Shown piece after piece: positions 43,927 to 52,982 of a DNA stretch of 64,000 bases. The DNA comes from Sphingomonadales bacterium UBA7471 (GTDB lineage Bacteria > Pseudomonadota > Alphaproteobacteria > Sphingomonadales > Sphingomonadaceae). The translations under genes and the position numbers were made by a program. Position 1 is the first letter of the stretch, and the number at the start of each line of letters is the position of its first letter. Location of the stretch: contig DLOZ01000010.1 in NCBI GenBank assembly GCA_002479765.1, positions 100,042-164,041 of the forward strand, given 5' to 3'. The notes beneath the pieces were generated by a model, which was not told the origin of the DNA, ran no database searches, and worked only from the letters and a program-made list of their open reading frames with translations.

Positions 43927-46589
43927 CCCAGTCGCGCCAATGCCGCCGTCAGCCGCTCGGCCTCGGCTGCCTTTTCCGCATGATCGGCGCGTGCTTTTTC
44001 CACGGCCTCGGGCTTTGCCTTTTCAACAAAGGCTGCGTTGGACAGGCGCCCTGCAAGCGCATCGCGTTCCTTGGTCGCGGCTTCGATAGCTTTGGTGATG
44101 CGGCTGCGTTCGGCATCGAGATCGATGATGCCGTCGAGCGCATAGACGACCGTATCGCCACCAACCACGATCTGCGCGACATTGTTGGTCTCGACAGGCG
44201 TAAAAGCAAAGCTGTCAATGCGGCCCAAGCGCGATAGCGCTGCGGCTTGGCGTTCGATGATTGCAATCGTCGATGGCTGTGGGTCGGCGATATTCGCCGT
44301 CAGCCGCGTGCCGGGCGGGATGTTCAGCTCTGCTTTGAACGAACGCGTCTTGCTGATCGTGTCAATCACCCAGTCGATTTCACGAACGGCGTCTGCGTCA
44401 ACCGTTGCGTTCGGCTCGGGCCATTTGGCATGGATGATGTCATAGGGACGATCACCCAAGGCGTGCCACAATTCTTCGGTGATGAACGGCATGAACGGAT
44501 GCAGCATGACCAAAATTTGGTCGAGCACCCAGCCCGCGACGATCATGGATTCAGCATCCATCTCGCCCTTTTCGCCGTCAACAAAAGCGGGCTTGATAAG
44601 TTCGAGATACCAGTCGCAGAACTGGTCAAAGACCATGTGATAAATCACATCGGCCATGCCATCGAAGCGGAATTCGGCGAAGGCCTTGTTCAGCTTTTCG
44701 ACGGTGCCAACCACCTCGCCGATAATCCAGCGGTTCACCGCGAGCTCGGCTTTGGGGGCGTGGATGCTGTGCGATCCGCTGATGCCGTTGGACTGGGCAA
44801 AGCGTGCGGCGTTCCAAAGCTTGGTCGCAAAGTTGCGATATCCGGCGACGCGGCTTTCATCCATTTTGATGTCGCGGCCCTGGCTTTCCATGGCGGCCAT
44901 GAAGAAGCGCAAGGCATCGGCACCATATTGGTCAATCAGGCCAAGCGGATCGACGGTATTGCCCTTGGACTTCGACATTTTGCTGCCGTCTGCGGCGCGG
45001 ACGAGGCCGTGCAGATAGAGCGTCTTCCACGGCACTTCTTTCATGAAGTGAATGCCCTGCATCGCCATGCGCGCGTCCCAAAAGAACAATATGTCGAAAC
45101 CGGAAACAAGCACGTCATTGGGATAATGGCGGTCGAGTTCGCTCGTCTGGTCAGGCCAGCCCAATGTGCCAAATGGCCAAAGCGCGGATGAGAACCATGT
45201 GTCGAGCACGTCCGGATCGCGCGTTAATTCCACGTCTGTTCCGGCAAGCGCTTGCGCCGCTTCCTCAGTCTCTGCGACATAGCATTTGCCATCCGCGTCA
45301 AACCACGCAGGGATCTGGTGCCCCCACCATAATTGGCGCGACACGCACCATGGCTGGATATTTTCCATCCAGTTGAAATATGTTTTTTCCCACGATTTGG
45401 GGACAATATCGATTGCGCCCGAACGCACCGCTTCGATTGCCGGCTTGGCCAATGTTTCTGCGTCGACATACCATTGGTCGGTCAGCCATGGTTCAATCAC
45501 TTGGCCCGAACGGTCGCCAAAGGGTGTTTGAATGACGCGGTCTTCAACCTTTTCGAGCAAGCCCAAAGCGTCCATCGCCTCGACCACCATCTTGCGTGCA
45601 TTGGTTGGCTCGCCTTCGATGCCGAAGCGATATTGGCCGATATATTCTGGCGGAATGAGGCCATCCGACGTTTGCACAACACGGCCTTCGCCATCGAGCA
45701 TGTTGAACATCTCGCTGGCTTTGAATCCGGCGCGCTTGCCAACTTCAAAGTCATTGAAATCATGCCCGGGCGTCACCTTGACTGCGCCCGAGCCCAGTTC
45801 CGGATCGGCATGTTCGTCGGCGACAATCGGGATCAAGCGGCCGGTGATCGGCAGGCGGACATTTTTGCCCACCAGATGCGCATAACGTTCATCCGACGGG
45901 TTTACCGCCACCGCCATATCGGCGAGCATCGTTTCGGGGCGCGTGGTGGCGACGGAGATAAACCCGCTGCCATCTTCGAGCGGATATTTGAAGTGCCAGA
46001 ACTTGCCATTGATTTCGCGGGTTTCCACCTCAAGGTCGGAAATCGCGGTTTTCAGGCCGGGGTCCCAATTGACGAGGCGCTTGTCGCGGTACAGCAGGCC
46101 TTGATTATACAATTCAACGAACACTTTGATGACGGCTTTTGAAAAGCCTTCATCCATCGTGAAGCGTTCATTTTCCCAATCCATCGAGCAACCAAGCCGG
46201 CGCAGCTGGCCGGTAATTTCGCCGCCGCTTTCCTCTTTCCATTCCCACACCTTGGCAATGAATTCGTCGCGGGTGAAATCGGTGCGCTTTTGCTGGCGCG
46301 CATTTAACTGCCGTTCGACCACCATTTGCGTGGCGATGCCCGCATGGTCGGTTCCCACCACCCATAATACATCCTTGCCCTGCAATCGCGCATGGCGAAT
46401 GAGGATATCCTGCAACGTATTGTCGAGCGCGTGGCCAATATGCAGCGAACCCGTCACATTTGGCGGCGGGTTCACGATTGTATAGGGCTCTGCATCGGGC
46501 CGTGCGGGACGGAACGCGCCCGTGGATTCCCAATGGGCGTACCATTTTGCTTCAATTGCGGCGGGGTCGAAAGTCTTGTCGATAGTCAT
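43923..46589 (-). CDS. valS: Valine-tRNA ligase
   Basis: An 888-residue class Ia synthetase that charges tRNA-Val. The HIGH motif is at residues 50-53 (SLHIGH) and KMSKS near residue 540 (GSKMSKSKGN). The editing (CP1) domain with TTRPETMLADMAVAV lies between them, and a C-terminal coiled-coil (residues from about 820, DLDAERSRITKAIEAATKERDALAG) is typical for ValRS. The gene is followed by an overlapping MATE gene. In related genomes valS often stands beside the tolC and DUF2497 genes; here two hydrolase genes lie between. Confidence 0.97.
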   Translation of the reverse strand: MTIDKTFDPAAIEAKWYAHWESTGAFRPARPDAEPYTIVNPPPNVTGSLHIGHALDNTLQDILIRHARLQGKDVLWVVGTDHAGIATQMVVERQLNARQQKRTDFTRDEFIAKVWEWKEESGGEITGQLRRLGCSMDWENERFTMDEGFSKAVIKVFVELYNQGLLYRDKRLVNWDPGLKTAISDLEVETREINGKFWHFKYPLEDGSGFISVATTRPETMLADMAVAVNPSDERYAHLVGKNVRLPITGRLIPIVADEHADPELGSGAVKVTPGHDFNDFEVGKRAGFKASEMFNMLDGEGRVVQTSDGLIPPEYIGQYRFGIEGEPTNARKMVVEAMDALGLLEKVEDRVIQTPFGDRSGQVIEPWLTDQWYVDAETLAKPAIEAVRSGAIDIVPKSWEKTYFNWMENIQPWCVSRQLWWGHQIPAWFDADGKCYVAETEEAAQALAGTDVELTRDPDVLDTWFSSALWPFGTLGWPDQTSELDRHYPNDVLVSGFDILFFWDARMAMQGIHFMKEVPWKTLYLHGLVRAADGSKMSKSKGNTVDPLGLIDQYGADALRFFMAAMESQGRDIKMDESRVAGYRNFATKLWNAARFAQSNGISGSHSIHAPKAELAVNRWIIGEVVGTVEKLNKAFAEFRFDGMADVIYHMVFDQFCDWYLELIKPAFVDGEKGEMDAESMIVAGWVLDQILVMLHPFMPFITEELWHALGDRPYDIIHAKWPEPNATVDADAVREIDWVIDTISKTRSFKAELNIPPGTRLTANIADPQPSTIAIIERQAAALSRLGRIDSFAFTPVETNNVAQIVVGGDTVVYALDGIIDLDAERSRITKAIEAATKERDALAGRLSNAAFVEKAKPEAVEKARADHAEKAAEAERLTAALARLG

Positions 46590-46677
46590 AGGTTCGTGCC
46601 TTAACGAGCCTTACCGGAAAGGGAAACCCTCACCACACGACATGTGCCTGAACAGCCCATAAAAAGCGCTGCGCCCG

Positions 46678-48726
46678 TTACTTCGCGCCCTTCAAATGCT
46701 TCGCCAGCCATGCGAACACAGTTTGGTGCCACTGGATCGAATTTTTTGGTTTCAGCACCCAATGGTTTTCATCGGGGAATACCAACAGCTTCGATTCCAC
46801 GCCCTGCTGCTGCAATGCGGTGAAGGCGGCCAGGCTTTGCGAATAGGGAATGCGATAATCCTTCTCGCCATGGATGACCAAAGTCGGTGTTTTCCATTTG
46901 GCGACATGGTTCACAGGGTTCCATTTTTCGGCATCGGTCCGCGTTGTCCATGGCCCGCCATTATCCCATTGGTCGAACCATAATTCTTCGGTTTCATAGG
47001 CCATCGCGCGGAGGTCGAAAATGCCCGCATGGTTGACAAGGCATTTGAAACGGTCGGGCCAGTTGCCCGAAATCCAGTTCATCATATAACCGCCATAAGA
47101 TCCGCCAAGTGCGCAGGCATTTGCGGTATCAAGCTGCGTGTCGATTTTGCCAACGGCGTCCATGCCCTTTTGCAAATCTTCAAGCGGCCATCCGCCCCAG
47201 TTTTTGTTGATGCTGTCGGTGAATTTTTGGCCATAGCCGGTCGACCCGTGAAAATCGATGGTGACAACGGCATAGCCTTGCGACGCCATGACCGCCGGGT
47301 TCCACCGGTAGGACCAGCTGTTGTTAAACGTTCCCTGCGGTCCACCATGCACCAGCAACAATACCGGCAGCTTACCCGTCGCATTTTGCGGCTTTACGAT
47401 TTGGCCAAATACCCGTTCGCCATTGGCACCAGCAAAATTGAATTTCTGGTAATTGACGGGATCGAGCGTTGCGAGCGCGTCCGCATTTACGTTTGTGAGC
47501 CGCGTGGTTTTGCCCTGGGCATCCATATACACAAGGTCGGATGGACCCGAGATGCTGTTGATGGCGTAGACGATACCGCCATTTTTCAACGGAACAGCTT
47601 CGGCGATGCTACCGCGATCGGTCAGCCGCGTGACTTTGCCTTTCAGGTCGACGCGATACAGCGGCGTTTCCAGCACATCTTGCGCCGTCACCAGCAAGCT
47701 TCGGCTATCCAAAGCCCATGCGAGCGACGCCACCGAACGGTCCCACTTTTCGGTCAGCGCGGTAACCTTGCCGCTCTTCATATCCATAAGCTTTACGACC
47801 AGCCTGTCGGCTTCGTAGGTTGCGCGCGGCATCGACGTCCATGCCATCCATTTGCCATCGGGCGACATGGCGGGTGTCGTATCCGTCCCGGCATTGTCAG
47901 CCGTCAGATTGACCGGCGCCTTCGACTTGAGCGATGCGCCGTAAATATCGAGATTGGTTGATTTGGCTTCATTTTTGTCGGCCAACCGAAGCGTGAAAAC
48001 AAGGCCGTTGCTGTCTGCGTTCCAGCTGATCTCTTCACCGCTGCCAAAGGGTTTGGACGGAGCATCGCCAACAAGGGTGCCGTCCATTGCGGCACCCGAT
48101 GTGCCAAGCTTGCCATCAGCGCCCAGCGTGAAGGTGAACACGCGGCTGTAATTGCCCGGCGTTTCCCATTGGTCCCAATGGCGCACCATCAGCTGGTCAT
48201 ATTCGCGACCGGTGCCAGGGCCGGGCTTTGACGTGTCGCCGTCTTTTTCGCAGCCAAATTCCATGCAATCGCGGGCGATATCGCCCCAGACAGCAAATTT
48301 CTGTCCATCAGGGGAGATTTTGAACCCGCTGACATCGGCCTTGAAATTGCTCACTTGCGTGGTTGTCGCGGTCGCAATGTCAAATCGCCAAATCTGGTCG
48401 GATCCGCTTTCATTGCTGATGTAAAAAATGCTTTTACCATCGGGGGCAAAGGCGGGGTCATGCTCATTCTTATCGGGTTTTGATGCGAACATCATTGGCT
48501 GCGGATTGGCACCGATTTTGAGCATATAAAGGTCGGTCTTGCCCTTGTTCGCGGCCAAATCGGTCTCGCGCAATTGATAGGCGACCATTGTCCCGTCGGG
48601 CGATGCCGTTGCACCCGAAAGGCGCTTCATTGTCGCGAGGTCGGTCTCCGTCATCGGGCGTGCAAACGCAGCGGAGGGAAGGGCGGAAGTACCGATGATT
48701 GCGGCAAGCAGGATGGTTTTTCTCAT
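46678..48726 (-). CDS. S9 family peptidase (acylaminoacyl peptidase / DPP-like), exported
   Basis: A 682-residue secreted peptidase with a signal peptide (to about residue 22, SAAFA), a WD40-like seven-bladed propeller (about residues 30-400) and a catalytic alpha/beta-hydrolase domain. The catalytic Ser is S543 in LGGSYGGYM, Asp D623 (HGEKDYRIPY) and His H655 (DENHWVLKP). The GxSYGGYM motif is typical of acylaminoacyl- and dipeptidyl-peptidases. ATG at 48726 is chosen; a GTG two codons upstream is possible. Forty bases upstream lies an amidohydrolase gene also with a signal peptide, which suggests a periplasmic peptide-degrading pair. Confidence 0.9.
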   Translation of the reverse strand: MRKTILLAAIIGTSALPSAAFARPMTETDLATMKRLSGATASPDGTMVAYQLRETDLAANKGKTDLYMLKIGANPQPMMFASKPDKNEHDPAFAPDGKSIFYISNESGSDQIWRFDIATATTTQVSNFKADVSGFKISPDGQKFAVWGDIARDCMEFGCEKDGDTSKPGPGTGREYDQLMVRHWDQWETPGNYSRVFTFTLGADGKLGTSGAAMDGTLVGDAPSKPFGSGEEISWNADSNGLVFTLRLADKNEAKSTNLDIYGASLKSKAPVNLTADNAGTDTTPAMSPDGKWMAWTSMPRATYEADRLVVKLMDMKSGKVTALTEKWDRSVASLAWALDSRSLLVTAQDVLETPLYRVDLKGKVTRLTDRGSIAEAVPLKNGGIVYAINSISGPSDLVYMDAQGKTTRLTNVNADALATLDPVNYQKFNFAGANGERVFGQIVKPQNATGKLPVLLLVHGGPQGTFNNSWSYRWNPAVMASQGYAVVTIDFHGSTGYGQKFTDSINKNWGGWPLEDLQKGMDAVGKIDTQLDTANACALGGSYGGYMMNWISGNWPDRFKCLVNHAGIFDLRAMAYETEELWFDQWDNGGPWTTRTDAEKWNPVNHVAKWKTPTLVIHGEKDYRIPYSQSLAAFTALQQQGVESKLLVFPDENHWVLKPKNSIQWHQTVFAWLAKHLKGAK

Positions 48727-48766
48727 GGCCACACGCTAGTCAGCGCAAGGCAGGCAGGCAAGAAAA

Positions 48767-50041
48767 TTAGCGGACGATTTTGCCGTCTTTCATGACGTGG
48801 GCCAGATTTTCCAACACGCGGATATCCTGAAGCGGGTCGCCCTTAACGGCCACCAGATCGGCAAAGCGCCCCGACTGCACGCTTCCCAGCCTATCTTCTT
48901 TGCCTAACAGCTCCGCCGCGCGGATGGTCGCGCTTTGGACGGCCTGCATCGGGGTCATGCCATAGCGGACCATATACGCAAATTGCTTGGCATTATCGCC
49001 ATGCGGATACACGCCGCTGTCGGTTCCATAAGCAATCTTCACGCCCATCTTCACCGCTTTGGTAAAGCCAGCGCGCTGGATATCGGTCGTCTCGCGGTTC
49101 TTGCGCAAATATTCTTCGGGCCATTTTTCGCGGGTGCCGACATCGTCAATATAATCACCATTATAGATGTCCATGACCAGCCATGTGCCGCTTGCCTTGG
49201 CCATTTTGAGCGCTTCATCGTCGATCAGGCTGGCATGTTCGATGGAGCGCACGCCAGCGCGGATGGCGCTTTTAATCCCGACCGCGCCGTGCGCATGTGC
49301 CGTCACAAATTTGCCCCGCGCCTTGGCCGTCGTCACCACGGCGCGCAGTTGATCTTCGGTCAATTCCGGCTCGCCGGGTTCGGTACCAATGGCGAGCACC
49401 GCGCCGGTGGCGATGGTTTTGATGAAATCAGCGCCTTGGTCTATCAAGAACGCGGTTCTCGCGGCGGCTTCGTCGGCTGTGCTTGCAACACCCAGGCGCA
49501 TGTCGGCCGGAAGCTGCTCGTTGGGAACGACGCCGTTGAGTTCACCGCCGCCCTTCGGGATCGTAATATATGCGCCAGCGACAAACATGCGTGGGCCGGG
49601 AACATCGCCGGCATTGATGGCATCGCGCACTGCAACATCGGTTAGACCGCGATAGGTGCCGACATCACGCACGGTGGTAAACCCGGCCTCAAGCGTCAGC
49701 CGTGCATTATGGGCGCCAATCAACGCGGTTGCCGCAGGCGACGTTTTCAGCGGAAGCGCCAGATCTGCGCTTTGGCTCGCGTCGGCCAGATGGGTGTGCA
49801 AATCGATTAAACCGGGTAGGACCGTGTACGCCGACCAATCAAGCCGTTCGCTGCCTGCGGGCGTCGCGCCACAGGGGGCAACCGTGGTGATCTTGTCCGC
49901 AGCGACGCTAATGCATTGCCCTGTCAGGACTTGGCCGGCCTGAACATCCAACAGCCTGCCCGTTTCAATATAGAGGTTTTGCGCAAATGAAGCCGTTGGC
50001 GAAACCGCCAACGCCGCCGCGAGTATCAACGCCGCGCGCAT
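48767..50041 (-). CDS. Metal-dependent amidohydrolase, exported
   Basis: A 424-residue protein with a signal peptide (to about residue 21, ASFA) and the fold of the amidohydrolase superfamily (imidazolonepropionase-like, as in Sgx9260 and Xaa-Arg/Pro dipeptidases). LPGLIDLHTHLAD provides the HxH metal site (about residues 75-79), later GKFVTAHAHG and SIEHASLID supply the metal-bound histidines, and AYGTDSG the Asp. Such enzymes often cleave dipeptides with C-terminal proline or basic residues. Its ATG overlaps the stop of the PopZ-like gene (TGATG). Confidence 0.87.
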   Translation of the reverse strand: MRAALILAAALAVSPTASFAQNLYIETGRLLDVQAGQVLTGQCISVAADKITTVAPCGATPAGSERLDWSAYTVLPGLIDLHTHLADASQSADLALPLKTSPAATALIGAHNARLTLEAGFTTVRDVGTYRGLTDVAVRDAINAGDVPGPRMFVAGAYITIPKGGGELNGVVPNEQLPADMRLGVASTADEAAARTAFLIDQGADFIKTIATGAVLAIGTEPGEPELTEDQLRAVVTTAKARGKFVTAHAHGAVGIKSAIRAGVRSIEHASLIDDEALKMAKASGTWLVMDIYNGDYIDDVGTREKWPEEYLRKNRETTDIQRAGFTKAVKMGVKIAYGTDSGVYPHGDNAKQFAYMVRYGMTPMQAVQSATIRAAELLGKEDRLGSVQSGRFADLVAVKGDPLQDIRVLENLAHVMKDGKIVR

Positions 50042-50448
50042 CAACCCTTTTTCGTGATGCGGGTGATTTCCCGCTCAACCATCGCTTCGACGATTGGCGG
50101 CAAATGGGTGTCGAGCCAATCCTTCAGCATGGGACGCAGCAATTCGCGGGCTAGACCCTCAAGCGAGGTTTCCCCTGACCGAACGATTTGCGGTGCTACG
50201 CCGGGTTCAGAAAGGGTTTGCAGCGCTGAAAAGCTATGGCGCAGGTTTTGCGCTTTGCTATCGTCCAGCAAGCGATCTTCGGAAATCGCATTTTGATCGG
50301 CTGTCGTGAGCTCGAGGACTTCTTCCTCTTCACGCGCAGCAGACTTGGCGCGCTTGGTCGCAGGGCGGCTGCGGTCGTCATCGGCGATAATACGTTTAAT
50401 CGACGACAATATTTCGTCCATTGACGGTTCGCTGCGATTGTCTGCCAT
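50041..50448 (-). CDS. DUF2497 protein, PopZ-like polar organizer
   Basis: A 135-residue protein with an N-terminal EPSMDEILSSIKRIIADD helix and a C-terminal LRPMLKDWLDTHLPPIVEAMVEREITRI, the two conserved blocks of DUF2497. Between them is an acidic, probably disordered stretch. This is the layout of Caulobacter PopZ, the polar scaffold that holds ParB-origin complexes, although Caulobacter's protein is longer with a proline-rich linker. A polarity role is inferred. It stands directly behind the tolC gene, as in many alphaproteobacteria. Confidence 0.85.
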   Translation of the reverse strand: MADNRSEPSMDEILSSIKRIIADDDRSRPATKRAKSAAREEEEVLELTTADQNAISEDRLLDDSKAQNLRHSFSALQTLSEPGVAPQIVRSGETSLEGLARELLRPMLKDWLDTHLPPIVEAMVEREITRITKKG

Positions 50449-50471
50449 AAAATCTGTCCCGCTGCGTTGGA

Positions 50472-51938
50472 TTAGCGCGTTCTACCGCCTGTAGAAATCG
50501 GTTCTATTTCTGCTTTTTGCGCCTGCGTGTCAACGGTGCGGGTCGATTTGGCGACAGGATCGGGCTGCGATGACCAGTCGTTCCAAGCGCCATCCACCTT
50601 CTGATAGTCGGCGACGGGATCGTACAACGTTCCGCCTTCGAGACCCAAATCACGTGCCTCTGCCTTGCCCATGGCCGCAAGCAAACTGAAGCCCGCGACA
50701 TATGCATTGCGGCGTGCCGCTACGAGTTGAACCTTGCTGTTCAACAATTCCTGTTCAGCATTCAAAATGTCAAGGATCGTCCGGTTGCCCACGCTATTTT
50801 CGGCACGCGTGCCTTCTAACGACAATTCATTTGCCGACACCGCACGTTCGGAAGCGGCGATGACCTCAAGCGCAGCCTTCCAGCTGGCATAAGAAGCCCG
50901 CGTCTGTGCAATCGCTTCGCGTTCAGCCGCAATTTCCAGTTCCTGTGCCTGACCAAGGCGCGCCTGCGCCTGACGGATCTGCGCCGCAGGTTGGCCGCCT
51001 TGATATAATGGCAAAGTCGCGCGAACGCCTGCTTGTGCATTCAGCGAACTATTGTCCGCCTGAAATCCTGGGATATTCGACGATATGGAACGCAGCGCAT
51101 TGCTGTATGATGGCGACGTAAATACACTGATCGTGGGAAGGCGCGATGCATTGGCCGCACGGCGGTCAAACCGCGCTGCTTCACGTGACTCGCGTGCCGC
51201 AATAAGGTCAGGGTTGTTTTCCAACGCAACGGTTACGGCGCTGTCGGCGGTGGCGGGCAAATTGGGCAGCGGCGGTGGCGCCTGCAATTCCCCAGGTTCG
51301 CGGCCAACAAGTTGAATGTAGATTTCTTTTGAACGAATGAGGTTGGCGCGGGCCGTTTCCAAATTGCTCGTTGCCAGCGCCAGGCGTGCTTCGGACTGCG
51401 CGACGTCGGTTCGGGTAAGATCACCGATTTCGAACCGGTCACGTGTGGCGTCCAGATTGACCGAGAGCACACCAACTTGGGCGCGGTTCAGGTCGACAAT
51501 CGATTCGTCGCGGATGACGTCCATATATGCGCCAACGACGGCCGAAAAAATGGCGCTTTCGGTGCCACGCAGATTGGCAAGCCCCGCCTCGACGCGATTT
51601 TCAGCGGCGCGCACGGCGTTTCTAATGCCGCCACCTGCATAAAGCGGAGTGGAAATGGTCCCGTTGATGCTGATACCACGCGCTTGAACAACCGATGCGC
51701 CGCTGTCTTGAAGCACGTTTTCAACATAGGTTGGCTGAACTGTGATGTCAGGGCGGCCATTGGCCTTAGCCAGCGGCACAGCTTCGTTTGTTGCACGCTG
51801 CCCGGCGCGCGCTGCTGTCAGGTTCGGGTTGGTTTCATAGGCCGATACCAGCGCATCGCGGAGCGTATCCGCCATGGCCGGTGCCGAACAAGCTGCCGAC
51901 GCGAGCAGCGCGACAGTGATAAAATGACGCGCGTTCAA
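50472..51938 (-). CDS. tolC: TolC-family outer membrane efflux protein
   Basis: A 488-residue outer membrane channel for tripartite efflux pumps and type I secretion. A signal peptide (to about residue 23, APAMA) is followed by two repeats of the TolC alpha-barrel/beta-barrel fold: TLRDALVSAYETNPNL opens the first and NPDLIAARESREAARF the second. The start is TTG at 51938, preceded by GGAG seven bases away and overlapping the upstream stop (TTGA). There are no adjacent pump genes, so it may be shared by several systems. Confidence 0.92.
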   Translation of the reverse strand: MNARHFITVALLASAACSAPAMADTLRDALVSAYETNPNLTAARAGQRATNEAVPLAKANGRPDITVQPTYVENVLQDSGASVVQARGISINGTISTPLYAGGGIRNAVRAAENRVEAGLANLRGTESAIFSAVVGAYMDVIRDESIVDLNRAQVGVLSVNLDATRDRFEIGDLTRTDVAQSEARLALATSNLETARANLIRSKEIYIQLVGREPGELQAPPPLPNLPATADSAVTVALENNPDLIAARESREAARFDRRAANASRLPTISVFTSPSYSNALRSISSNIPGFQADNSSLNAQAGVRATLPLYQGGQPAAQIRQAQARLGQAQELEIAAEREAIAQTRASYASWKAALEVIAASERAVSANELSLEGTRAENSVGNRTILDILNAEQELLNSKVQLVAARRNAYVAGFSLLAAMGKAEARDLGLEGGTLYDPVADYQKVDGAWNDWSSQPDPVAKSTRTVDTQAQKAEIEPISTGGRTR

Positions 51939-52519
51939 AACACAAACTCCGGCTTGCAGGCAAATGCGGGTAAAGGCGCAATCTCGCTATCGGCGATTGA
52001 TTTCAAAGCAATGTTCCCGCTCTGCACATATCCTTTTGCGAGGCGCGTAACGGCGCCTTCAACAATGCCAGTGACCAACCGCGCACCATCTGCGGCGAGC
52101 GCGAAGAGTGCATCGGGCAGTTCTTCAGCGGCGCCATCAATAATGATGCAGGCATAAGGTGCGTTGGCGCTGGCAGTGCCGAGATTGTCTGCGGCTGCCG
52201 TGGTCAAACGCGCGATTCGTGTTTTCAATATCGCAGCGACATATCCATTGGGCTGGCCAATGAGCAGAACATTGTCGTCCGCCTGCACGTCAGCAGCCTG
52301 CAACAACAACGCAGTTGAAATCGGCGGATTTAAGTTCTCGCCATTTTCCAGCTCAATCGACCGGTCCATATAGGCCGTCATCTGGTGCGAAACGGGGACA
52401 TAATCCTCGCGTGCGATGCTGCCCATTGCGGCAAGCACCCAGCTTTCGGTTACACCGCTTGGGCGCAGCTGGCTGTCCACCATTGAACGCCGCATATCTT
52501 CAAATTTACCTGATTCCAT
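51935..52519 (-). CDS. Shortened protein-L-isoaspartate methyltransferase-like protein
   Basis: A 194-residue protein that begins like Pcm enzymes: MRRSMVDSQLRPSGVTESWVLAAMGSIAREDYVP, then AYMDRSIEL. The SAM-binding motif usually read EIGTGSGY is LLIGQPNGY here, the serine-rich active site segment is NLNPPIST, and about 25 residues normally following the SAM motif are missing. The protein may have lost repair activity. The start at 52519 is the family start. It is translationally coupled to tolC, as in other sphingomonads, which suggests a special role rather than decay. Confidence 0.7.
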   Translation of the reverse strand: MESGKFEDMRRSMVDSQLRPSGVTESWVLAAMGSIAREDYVPVSHQMTAYMDRSIELENGENLNPPISTALLLQAADVQADDNVLLIGQPNGYVAAILKTRIARLTTAAADNLGTASANAPYACIIIDGAAEELPDALFALAADGARLVTGIVEGAVTRLAKGYVQSGNIALKSIADSEIAPLPAFACKPEFVF

Positions 52520-52792
52520 CGGAATATTTCCATTAATCTGTGGGCCATGTGGCACAACTGTATTGCAAATACAATACAGCCTTCGACTTCGGTTCTAGCT
52601 ATCCGAACCCGTCCCGCCAAGCTGGATTCAGACAAACGGCCTATTTCAGGATGCAAATAGCAACTTTTTCCATGGCTTGTGGCGCGCATAGCTCAGCATT
52701 CCAGATTGCCGGTTGCAATGAATTCTGCAAGCCGCTAAGTGCCCGCCTTCACCACATGGCGGCATTGCTGATTAGGCAGGTTGTTGTTTAGG
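52520..52792. promoter_or_regulatory. 273-base region upstream of the Pcm-like operon and tRNA-Cys
   Basis: No gene is visible. It should hold the promoter of the pcm-tolC-DUF2497 operon (minus strand) and that of tRNA-Cys (plus strand). One perfect inverted repeat stands out: TGTATT and AATACA around GCA at 52559-52573, about 40 bases before the Pcm-like start codon, a position where an operator could act. Confidence 0.4.
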
Positions 52793-52866
52793 GGCCCGAT
52801 GGCGGAGTGGTGACGCAGAGGACTGCAAATCCTTGCACGCCGGTTCGATTCCGGCTCGGGCCTCCA
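52793..52866 (+). tRNA. tRNA-Cys (anticodon GCA)
   Basis: A complete 74-base tRNA folds here: acceptor GGCCCGA pairs fully with TCGGGCC, the D-arm is GCG...CGC, the anticodon stem GAGGA/TCCTT encloses CTGCAAA with GCA at 52825-52827, and the T-arm is GCCGG/CCGGC around TTCGATT. Discriminator T (U73) is the identity base of tRNA-Cys, and CCA is encoded (52864-52866). A T-rich stretch follows directly. Confidence 0.95.
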
Positions 52867-52982
52867 TTTTTCTCATATCGAACGAGACGCAACCCAGCGG
52901 CTTCTTTCGGCCGGCATGTCTTTTGCCATGCAGCTCTTTCCGTCACGCATCTGCTTTGGTTCAATCTGTTCGGCAAGCCCGC

